From: Spirogloea muscicola
Taxonomy: Eukaryota > Streptophyta > Zygnematophyceae > Spirogloeales > Spirogloeaceae
DNA length: 17,749 nucleotides
Direction of reading: 5' to 3'
NCBI GenBank assembly: GCA_009602725.1
Contig: WELB01000277.1
Coordinates: 1-17,749, forward strand
Below the pieces are notes generated by a model. The model saw only the letters and a list, made by a program, of their open reading frames with translations. It made no database searches and was not told the origin of the DNA. Below are positions 1-6,831 of the stretch, piece after piece. How positions within the stretch are numbered: the stretch's first letter is position 1; every line of letters begins with the position of its first letter. Made by a program: the position numbers and the translations under genes.

Positions 1-39
1 AAACCCTAAACCCTAAACCCTAAACCCTAAACCCTAAAC
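1..39. repeat. Telomere repeat, plant-type (CCCTAAA)n
   Basis: Five consecutive AAACCCT units plus AAAC start the window. CCCTAAA at the left end read 5'->3' is the C-rich strand of TTTAGGG telomeric DNA, so base 1 lies at or very near a chromosome end and the centromere is to the right. TTTAGGG is the Arabidopsis-type repeat, also used by many green algae; Chlamydomonas uses TTTTAGGG. Only about 39 bp are present, so the array is cut short by assembly. No interstitial copies are seen farther in. Confidence 0.97.
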
Positions 40-54
40 AAAGGACGACAAGGG

Positions 55-88
55 GGCCAGGGGAAGCGCTAGGCCAGGGGAAGCGCTA
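55..88 (+). repeat. 17-bp perfect tandem duplication
   Basis: The 17-mer GGCCAGGGGAAGCGCTA occurs twice head to tail, at 55-71 and 72-88, directly inside the telomere. The second copy is the outer end of the left arm of the inverted repeat pair described separately. The lack of any difference between the copies suggests a recent slip or unequal exchange. Confidence 0.9.
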
Positions 89-179
89 AGAAAAACAAGC
101 ACAAAGAAACAAAGCAGCTATGGATCATTCAGTAACCCGTGCTAAGCAGTCTCAGGTCAGAGACGCTAGGCTCCTGGAA
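72..179 (+). repeat. Subtelomeric inverted repeat, left arm
   Basis: This arm matches the reverse complement of 750-859 over about 108 bp, at roughly four-fifths identity by eye. Shared blocks include CCAGGGGAAG, GCTAAGAAAA, CAAGCAC, TGCTAAGCAG and GCTAGGCTCCTGGAA. Read forward it encodes a broken version of the peptide kept open in the right arm: an RGSAKK-KHK segment, a stop and frame change, then AKQSQVRDARLLE. It looks like a decayed copy of a repeat that once had coding capacity. Confidence 0.85.
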
Positions 180-582
180 GTGGGTCCCAGAGAGGACGAC
201 TCTTTCAGTAGAGGCCGATGGCTGTGATTGGCCATCCCAGAAGAAGATGAACAATGTTGGAGGGGAGCCCTGAAACGAAGTTAGCTCATCAAGTGGGGGC
301 TGCGAATAACGAGTAATGAGCCCGACAAGAATGGATCACTGTTCGAAGGGGTCGGGAAGCGCAGATTGGAGCACAGCCCTTCCACGGCCGTGAGACGCCA
401 AGCCTGGCAGGACCTGGGGGGATGGGAGTTGGGTGGAAGGTTCGAGGCGTCAGGGCAACGTCTATTCGCCTGCTAGTTACTCTGATTTGCACTTACTGAC
501 TCGGGGTTACTGAGAGCGCCCTTGCTGCCGTCTGATTAGCAATTGGTATCTTGCTTTTTGCGCCATCCGGCCCCTCCCGACC
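180..582. other. Subtelomeric sequence without recognisable gene
   Basis: About 400 bp of mixed composition between the left inverted arm and the first 33-bp motif. Short open frames exist on the minus strand (289-492, 493-726), but none resembles a known protein or shows credible splice context. The distal part, from about 495, belongs to the duplicated unit that reappears near 1080-1210. I see no RNA gene here. Confidence 0.6.
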
Positions 583-624
583 TTGTCCACTCCTTCGGGC
601 CGGCCTCTCACAGCCACCAGTCAA
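495..624 (+). repeat. Subtelomeric direct repeat unit, copy 1 (~130 bp)
   Basis: This stretch resembles 1080-1210. The best block, at 581-624, matches 1167-1210 with few changes, beginning CCTTGTCCACTCCTT and ending CAGCCACCAGTCAA. Upstream the match is looser but in the same order (CTGAG-GCGCCCTTGCTG-GTC against CTGAGCGTTCCCTGGCTGATGTC, then CCATCCGGCCCC against GTACTCCGGCTCC). The boundary is approximate because divergence rises to the left. Confidence 0.65.
583..615 (+). repeat. 33-bp hairpin motif, copy A
   Basis: First of five copies in this region. It has the shared layout TTGTCCACTC, then a GGGCNGGC half, then CAGCC. This copy is the most diverged at the hairpin (GGGCCGGCCTCTCACAGCC), so its stem is imperfect. 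Confidence 0.7.
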
Positions 625-682
625 TTGAAGCGCTGTTCCCAGTGTAGGGTTTAGGCTCTGGACCAGAGGACCCAACTCCAGG

Positions 683-715
683 AATGTCCAATCTTTTGGG
701 CTGGCTTTTCCAGCC
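683..715 (+). repeat. 33-bp hairpin motif, copy B
   Basis: A perfect 7-bp stem, GGGCTGG (698-704) and CCAGCCC (710-716), encloses a CTTTT loop. Homology with copy C extends downstream through CCCCTATCCTCA, to about 735. Confidence 0.8.
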
Positions 716-749
716 CCTATCCTCATTGGGCGAGCACTTTCTTCTTTAG

Positions 750-859
750 TTCCAGGAGCCTAGCTTCTCTGATCTGCGGCTGCTTAGCAGGGGTTCCTGA
801 GTGATTCGTACTGCTTAGTTTCCTGCTGTGCTTGCTTTTCTTAGCACTTCCCCTGGACC
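750..859 (-). repeat. Subtelomeric inverted repeat, right arm
   Basis: This is the reverse-complement partner of 72-179. On the minus strand it stays open and encodes a basic peptide containing GSRGSAKKSKHSRK and later AKQPQIREARLLELKKK. The ARLLE core and the SAKK-KH block are also present, though frame-shifted, in the left arm. The frame continues upstream into the 33-bp copy C. It could be a fragment of a mobile-element or subtelomeric gene product; I recognise no domain, and no start or splice context supports an active gene. Confidence 0.8.
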
Positions 860-869
860 CCACGTACTT

Positions 870-902
870 GGTTTGTTCTTTTTTGGGCTGGCTTTTCCAG
901 CC
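870..902 (+). repeat. 33-bp hairpin motif, copy C
   Basis: The hairpin core is identical to copy B: GGGCTGG (885-891), a CTTTT loop, and CCAGCCC (897-903). The match to copy B continues through CCCCTATCCTCAATGGG, so B and C are parts of a longer (~50 bp) direct repeat. Confidence 0.8.
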
Positions 903-977
903 CCTATCCTCAATGGGGGAGCCCTTGCATCTCCCCACTAGAGGTCACTGAAGAAGGCTCGCCCATAGAGAAAGAGG

Positions 978-1010
978 GGCTGCCAAAGCCAGCCCAAAAA
1001 GAATGGACAA
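978..1010 (-). repeat. 33-bp hairpin motif, copy E (inverted)
   Basis: The only copy in the opposite orientation. On the plus strand it reads GGCTGCCAAAGCCAGCCC followed by AAAAAGAATGGACAA, the complement of the TTGTCCA...CAGCC layout of the others. The stem is degraded by the GCCAAAGCC change. Confidence 0.65.
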
Positions 1011-1079
1011 TGGCCAAAGCCGAAGAATGAGAAGCCGAGGAAGGACTCCTCTACTCTACCAATCACGACAACATACTAG

Positions 1080-1210
1080 GGAAGCTCAGTACCCGCGAGT
1101 GAGCAACACTGAGCGTTCCCTGGCTGATGTCTCAGTCCTAGTCCTTCGTACTCCGGCTCCTTCAGACCTTGTCCACTCCTTTGGGCTGGCCTTTTCCAGC
1201 CACCAGTCAA
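1080..1210 (+). repeat. Subtelomeric direct repeat unit, copy 2 (~130 bp)
   Basis: Second copy of the unit seen at 495-624. Its right end lies only about 225 bp before the ACLA start codon, so the repeat probably borders or enters the promoter. Short open frames on both strands across it are not conserved between the two copies. Confidence 0.65.
1169..1201 (+). repeat. 33-bp hairpin motif, copy D
   Basis: TTGTCCACTCCTTT is followed by GGCTGG (1184-1189), a loop, and CCAGCC (1196-1201). It is the copy nearest to the first gene. Confidence 0.8.
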
Positions 1211-1436
1211 CCTGGCCGCGCTTCCTGCTTCCCGCCTTTCCTCTTGTTCCGAGGCGAGGCCCGCGGTAACGTCCGGCTGTCGGTGCCGGCGGCTGGTGAC
1301 CTGCGCACGCGCTCTCGCCCGCCCCGGCCTGCCCACCGGCTCCGGCTGTCGGCGTCCCAGGACCCCTCCGCGCCCCCGCCCAGCTCGCCTCCCCGCGCCA
1401 GCGCCCGCGCCCCCTCGCCCGCGCCCGCGCCCGGCC
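1211..1436 (+). promoter_or_regulatory. GC-rich 5' flank and probable 5' UTR of ACLA
   Basis: Composition changes sharply here to very GC-rich sequence dominated by C on the plus strand; 1380-1436 is almost entirely C and G. I see no TATA box. The start context at 1434-1440 is GCCATGG. The reading frame of exon 1 stays open upstream without an ATG, but protein homology begins exactly at MARKKI, so the start at 1437 is preferred. The transcription start cannot be placed from sequence. Confidence 0.5.
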
Positions 1437-4400
1437 ATGGCGCGCAAGAAGATCCGGGAGTTCGACAGCAAGCGCCTGCTGGCTGCGCACCTGCGCCGCC
1501 TCGCCGGCCTCCACCTCTCCATCCACTCCGCCCAGGTCACGGCCGACACCGACTTCGAGCAGCTGGAGAACTCGGAGCCGTGGCTCAACACCACCCGCCT
1601 CGTCGTCAAGCCCGACATGCTGTTCGGCAAGCGCGGCAAGAGCGGCCTGGTAAGGCGCCATGCAGCCCCGCCTCTGCGCCCAGGCGACGCCAGGAGGCGG
1701 CCAAGGCGGGGTTCCTATGTGCCCTGTCAGCAGCGAAGAAGCCGACAGCCCTGCCGCTGCCCTCGCTCAGGTGGCACTGAATTTGGATCTGGCTGGGGTG
1801 GCCGCCTTCGTCAAGGAGCGCCTCGGGAAAGAGGTCGGCCACCCCTTGCTCTGCAGCAGATCAGAGTCGTGCGCGTGCCTCGGATGAGGTGGCGCCCGTG
1901 CCTGCAGCTTTCCAAGCTCCCGTCCTTGTCGTCTGTAGGTGGAGATGAATGGCTGCAGGGGGCCAATCACCACTTTCATTGTCGAGCCATTTGTTCCCCA
2001 CGAAGACGAGTACTACTTCTCGATCGTCTCCACGCGCCTGGGCAACGAAGTCAGCTTCTCCGAGTGTGGCGGGGTGGAGATCGAGGAGAATTGGGATCAG
2101 GTAGCTGGGCTGCTGCAGCAATTCTCCCTCTGAAGCTGCAGGCTGAGGAGCTCACGGACTGCTTGTCTGATATGGGCGCTGCCCAAGCACAAAGGGTGCC
2201 GCACCTGCTGTAACAGCCTAGCATGCCTACATTTGGTGCTCTGCCCAGGTCAAGTCCACCTTTGTCCCCACAGAGGTTGGCGTCCTCAGCACCGAGGCAC
2301 TGGCTCCGTTGGTGGCCACACTTCCTTTGGAGGTGATAGCTTTGCCCTGCTTCCCTGCGTGACCTCCCAAGTCGTGCTTAAAGCATCAGAAGCTGTTTGT
2401 CAAGGGGGAGACTGAGTCACAAGAGTCATGGAGATGCATAAGTGGTCATAGGGGTGTACAAGTGTTCAGCTGCCGGTCAAACAAACTTACTACAATCAAA
2501 CTGAACGTACTCATCTGGCAGTAACTCTGCCTGTATGCCTTTATAGGATCTTGTCACTTGCGGACTTGCAATAAGAGAAGGTGTGAACTCGTACTGTGCT
2601 GCAGGTCAGGCCCAAGATTGAGGAGTTCCTGAAGGCTGCTTTCCAGGTCTTTACAGGTGAGCTGTTAGTCTGTACAGGTGTCAATCATTTGTTGGCATGC
2701 GAGATTATCCCTGCTGCTCCCTCATATTTAAGAGCCTACTAGAGCAGTCAAAACAAGTTGCGATCAACTGACGGGGTCTTGCAGTGACTCTCCTCTCTTT
2801 GTTCTTGCCCCATTTTATCCAGATTTGGACTTCACATTGATGGAGATGAATCCTTTCACACTCGTCAAAGGTGAACCATACCCGCTTGACATGCGGGGTG
2901 AGTTGGATGACACAGCAGCCTTCAAGCACTTCAAGAAGTATGCACCATCCAGGTCCAAAATGCTGGTGTTTAGCAGCAAGTTGACTTGTGGATATCTCTG
3001 AAGCAGGTCTAGGTGATTCGTCTCGTGACGTCAACGGTAGTGTGTCATTGTGATGCTTGGACAAAAGCCTCGGTGTCTTTAGAATTACTGTTATATGTTT
3101 TGCTGCATATGCGAGCCCACTGCAAAGTTCAACGACTGCCACGGCTAATCTGCTGGCAGCACTGATCCAAGAAGTGCGTAGTGCATGCTTGCTGCATGCA
3201 GTTGGATGGGGACAGAGTTTCCACAGCCATTCGGGCGCACAATGTCACCTGCTGAAGAAAAGATTCATCACATGGATGAGAAGGTATGATCAGGATCAGC
3301 TCTTTGTTGCTGCGTGTTACAATAACTACCTTCAGTTCTTTGAATTGGTAGCTCACTGCGAGACCATGCACGCTTCTCAAGGTGGTCAGCTTTCAGAACT
3401 TTGATCACGCCATGTTGAGCGGAGATACTGGCACTGGCTGGGAAACAGCTCACGATGCGCCTGATCCTGAGGCCGTGACTAGCCAGGACTTACCTGACCT
3501 TTGCCTCCTGAATATTTAATAGACGGGTGCCTCTCTCAAAGTCACCATCCTCAACCCCAAGGGCCGCATCTGGACCATGGTTGCTGGTGGAGGTGCCAGT
3601 GTAATTTATGCGGACACTGTTGGAGATCTTGGTTACGCCCATGAGCTGGGTAATTACGCTGAATACAGCGGAGCACCTAATGAGGAGGAGACTCTCCATT
3701 ATGCTCGAACTCTCATTGACGTAAGCCTAGTGCAAGCAGAACCTTGCTGCAAAGTCACTGTAGGCTTGCCAGAAAGCCGTCGGATGACTCCACTTCTAAG
3801 GTCCTGAGACATGTTGTTCATGCCTGTGTTGTGTTGTGCCATTTCACTACTGTGTAGCTTGGAGCAAATGAAGTGTTTCCTGTGCCATTATCTGTAGCTT
3901 TGCACACTGGCACTCCTTACCAGCTGTTGTGTGCATCTCCGTGTGCTGCAGTGTGCAACTTCCAATCCAGACGGCCGTGGCAGGGCTCTTTTGATTGGCG
4001 GTGGAATTGCCAACTTTACCGATGTTGCTGCCACCTTTGGAGGTATCATGCGCGCCCTTCGTGAGAAGGTTGGTCACTCCTGCCTTTGCTGTGTCTGTGA
4101 ATGTGTCTTCGTGTGGGGGAGGGTGCGTGCGTGCAAGTCGCGCATGCGAGTGAGCGAGTTGTACGCGAGCGCATGTGCATGAGTGCACGTGTGCCTGAAT
4201 CTGCATGTGTGCATCTGTGTGTGCGTGCATGCGCCGTGTCCTGTGCGCATGTGTGCATGTGCGCCTGTGCGCCTGTTCGTGGTGGGTGCGTGTAGGTGTG
4301 TGGGCGTGTCTGTGTGTGTCTGTGTGTGTGTGTGTTGGTTGCTGCCTCAAGCTTGTCCCATAGACGAATAACCCCCTGGCACCACTGGCTGCTGACGAGC

Positions 4401-4961
4401 TATTGTTCACAGATTCAGCTTGCACTCATCAGACTCATTAATTCCTTCGCAGGAATCACAGTTGAAAACCGCCAAAATGCAGTTGTACGTGCGAAGGGGG
4501 GGTCCAAACTACCAAAAAGCCCTTGAGCGTATGAGGGTGCTTGGTGGAGACATTGGGATTCCTATTGAGGTATATGCCTTGAGTTGCAAGCCCAGGGGCA
4601 TGAGTTTAAGATAGGCATGGGATTCTCAAGACAAGGAAGCATGCCAGCATTTGTACTTTCAGAGGGGGCTTATGAAGCCAAACAAGCTCGTCAAGGGCCC
4701 AGCACTGCTCCTAAAGCGTGAACAACTGCACTTACTTTGTTTCCTTTACGCCTCTTCATCTCTCAGCATAGCAATGGCAACCATGCAGGAGGACTAGCAG
4801 GATTGTGGTCCTCTTGACAAGGTGTATACATATGGGCCAACTTGAAGCCACAAGTAAAAGTCGGTGTTGTTGTTCGGAATTTGTGACAGGTATACGGACC
4901 AGAAGCGAGCATGACGGGCATTTGTGCGCAAGCCATTAAGTACGTAGAGGCGACAGCCTAG
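1437..4961 (+). CDS. ACLA: ATP-citrate lyase subunit A (ACLA), complete, 11 exons
   Basis: With subunit B this makes cytosolic acetyl-CoA and oxaloacetate from citrate, CoA and ATP. Exons: 1437-1649, 1771-1833, 1939-2100, 2249-2332, 2605-2656, 2823-2937, 3202-3283, 3523-3720, 3952-4068, 4453-4569, 4890-4961. All introns are GT-AG and all phases agree, giving 424 aa; Arabidopsis ACLA-1 is 423 as remembered. The N-terminal ATP-grasp part includes [16 protein letters not shown] (56-71), [11 protein letters not shown] near 140 and MEMNPF (198-203). The citrate-binding part has [16 protein letters not shown] near 275, GGGIANFT (339-346) and VRRGGPNYQ (375-383); in the human enzyme the equivalents of the last two bind citrate. 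No signal or transit peptide is visible. Donors of introns 2 (GTCGGC) and 9 (GTTGGT) are weak. Exon 1 is far richer in GC than the later exons. The join of exons 6 and 7 (AA/T, giving KNW) is the least certain. Confidence 0.96.
4081..4345 (+). repeat. GT-rich alternating purine-pyrimidine tract in ACLA intron 9
   Basis: About 265 bp of degenerate GTGTGC/GTGCAT-type repeats, ending in the purest stretch, (TG)n interrupted by C, at about 4305-4336. It fills most of the 384-bp intron. Such sequence is prone to length change and to Z-DNA. The opposite strand yields a His/Thr-rich open frame that is purely a by-product of the repeat. Confidence 0.9.
4570..4889 (+). other. ACLA intron 10 (320 bp), nothing else seen
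   Basis: Donor GTATAT after the codon for the last Glu of IGIPIE, acceptor GTGACAG before [10 protein letters not shown]. The interior has no repeat, RNA-like fold or coding frame that I can support. Confidence 0.85.
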
Positions 4962-5017
4962 GGGCAGCATTATTTGGGTTGTTGTCAGTATTTGGGCTGG
5001 ATTTGGGTGGTTGTCAA

Positions 5018-5022
5018 TGTAA
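5018..5022 (+). terminator. UGUAA poly(A) signal of ACLA
   Basis: TGTAA lies 57 nt after the ACLA stop codon. UGUAA is the usual polyadenylation signal in chlorophytes, normally 10-20 nt before the cleavage site, so the mRNA probably ends near 5035-5045. This implies a short 3' UTR of about 80 nt. Confidence 0.65.
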
Positions 5023-5783
5023 ATTTCCAGGTACAGTACAGGGTCCAGCTGTTAATGTCATTCAGTATCCATTGTCACATACTGGCTGACTCGTCGGCCT
5101 ATTTGCTCTAGACCCCCGGTTTCAGAACCTTTGAAAGTCAACACTTGCACTAGCTTGGCCCAACAGCTGTATTGCAAGCGCACTTGCTCATGTGAATCTG
5201 GGAGATCCAAGTTCTTAGCCATGGATTGACCGGTAGCAGTCACCTTCCACTTGGTAAGGTGGCTTTTCCTGTCATGAGACTCAATTGACATGCCAGAAAA
5301 AAAGGGTACGCACTTTGGATGTCAATACCAGAAACGTCTGCTAAGAGGAATGCTACGAATCAGCAGTACACGTTGCCATGCTCATGTTGGAAGAGTGTCT
5401 CTTTCGAAGACAACTTGGCATAGGGTAGATTGGCTGTAGGTGCGAACAAGTGGGTCGAGATGGATAGCATCTCATTTAATCTTGAAAGACCATATCGCTT
5501 GTGGCCATGTAGGTCTTGGCTGGAGTTGCGGCCCACTTTGCTCATTGCTCAATAAGCATAAGTGAACAGTCGCAAGTCTAGGTGCTAGCAGGCGGGAAAG
5601 GCTCGCAACGCCAAAAACGCAAGGCAGAAGCGCGGCCCGCCTGACTATGTGTAGCACTTGCCTGGGCATGCTGGAGCAAGGAGAGAGTCGTATACACTAG
5701 CGAGTGATCTGGCAATGAAGCCAGGCTCGCCCTGCTGTGAATGCGCGAAGCCCGGAAAGTGCTAAATCACACAGCTACGCAAA

Positions 5784-5934
5784 TTATAAACACAAATCGG
5801 TGATTTTTGTCAGCAGCCGCAAGTCAGTGTAGCTTGCAGCCGGAAGAGTGTCATCTCGGCGAACCTCAGAAGCAGCAGCCAAGCGGTCGAGAGAATCCAT
5901 CGTGGCCATGTTGGTGATGTGGCGAGAGCCCCTA
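5784..5934 (-). other. Possible terminal coding exon, unknown product
   Basis: After a GGTAG that could be an acceptor, the minus strand is open for about 49 codons to a TAA at 5784-5786. The peptide contains GSRHITNMATMDSLDRLAAA and ends KITDLCL. It looks amphipathic and not low-complexity. Immediately upstream, in another frame, about 40 codons (6060-5937) read HDLFAENMSGIFQEAGYSIG, ending near a GTAGGG donor-like site; the two cannot be joined by an intron of normal size. I recognise no family. Chance is a serious alternative. Confidence 0.2.
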
Positions 5935-6593
5935 CCAGGCGTAAGAGGACGAGATAATTGCGCCACGTGTGAGCACCACTGTCTTCATGGCCAATTGAGT
6001 AGCCAGCCTCCTGGAAGATGCCGGACATGTTTTCTGCAAAGAGGTCGTGGGTGCCGCTCTGCATTTGTAGCAAGTTTTGAGCATTCGCAACTTGGCAATC
6101 TGCTCCTTGTCCTTCCTACAACTCCTTTTCAAAAGAGCTGCGGCTCTGCATAGTCCATACGCAGACCAAATTTCATCTGTATGCACTTGGCTGGCTTTCA
6201 CAGGCGCCTGCACTTGGCAGCCGCATTCTTCTGTTTCCCTCATCCTCATGCCCAGGCGCCGGGCCGGGCTCGTGGCTGCACTCGAGGAGCAGCGCAGGAC
6301 GTCGAGGAGAATGCAGGAGATTGACAACAAGTCGAGGAGTTTGAAAAGCTCCAACTCCCTTCGCCACACCTGGCCCTAGCGACTGGGTTTGTGTTTGAGA
6401 GAGAGAGACTCTTCCAGTTGCAGGGCAAGCCAACAAGGGAAGGGAAGGACGGGGTTGCTGTCCAAAGGGAGTCGCCCCTTCTGTAGAATCTGGAGATTCG
6501 GCATGCGCCATGCGAAGGGCTATGCATGTGGTCCGATGCTCATGCAAATCAGATCGAACCAAATGATTTCACCTGCATTGTCAGCTGACTCGA

Positions 6594-6631
6594 TGTAAAA
6601 TTATACTTGAGAGAAAGTCAAGCTTCTGTAA
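6594..6631 (+). terminator. Two plus-strand UGUAA signals, owner unknown
   Basis: TGTAA occurs at 6594-6598 and again at 6627-6631. They are in the correct orientation for a plus-strand transcript, but ACLA already has a signal at 5018. They may mark the end of an unrecognised plus-strand transcript whose last coding piece could be 6256-6379, or they may be chance pentamers. Confidence 0.25.
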
Positions 6632-6831
6632 ATCTGGAACTTAGCAGCGTGGCAATCATCCTGACAGCAATTCAAGGGGCTTCCCGAGAATGTGAATTTT
6701 GCTCCGATGCTCTGATTGTTCTTTCACATGTTTCAGATTCTCCGAGGAGAAAGGCGGCTGGGCTAGAGATGACGTAAATTCTGAACAACAAAGGATACAT
6801 AATACGAGCAATACCTCGCAAGCTTGCAAGT

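Larger units (their letters stand above)
5046..6831. other. Convergent intergenic region, no named gene
   Basis: About 1.8 kb between the ends of ACLA and THO2. Coding-like pieces exist but do not join into a recognisable protein. On the minus strand, 5058-5291 is open for 77 codons, and 5784-5934 is open and codon-like (ITNMATMDSLDRLAAASE...). On the plus strand, 6256-6379 follows a good polypyrimidine acceptor and reads LVAALEEQRRTSRRMQEID before a stop. Part of the right side must hold the THO2 3' UTR. A small gene or non-coding transcript is possible; RNA evidence would be needed to call one. Confidence 0.5.

Noticed and set aside
439-445. GGTTCGA, resembling a tRNA B box
   Set aside because: It is not followed by the expected B-box bases, and no A box or cloverleaf can be formed around it.
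1076-1661. Minus-strand open frames of 187 and 191 codons
   Set aside because: They lie opposite the GC-rich ACLA 5' flank and exon 1, where stop codons are rare; the composition is Arg/Gly/Ala-rich only.
3847-4425. Minus-strand His/Thr-rich open frame of 192 codons
   Set aside because: It is produced by the GT-rich repeat in ACLA intron 9 and overlaps an exon with clear ACLA homology on the other strand.
5058-5291. Minus-strand open frame of 77 codons after the ACLA 3' end
   Set aside because: The peptide looks plausible, but I recognise no family and see no conserved motif, promoter or splice context, so I did not call a gene.
6001-6180. Faint resemblance of a minus-strand segment (GTHDLFAENMSGIFQEAGYS) to methyltransferase C-termini
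   Set aside because: No SAM-binding motif can be found upstream on that strand, and the frame stops within a few dozen codons on each side.
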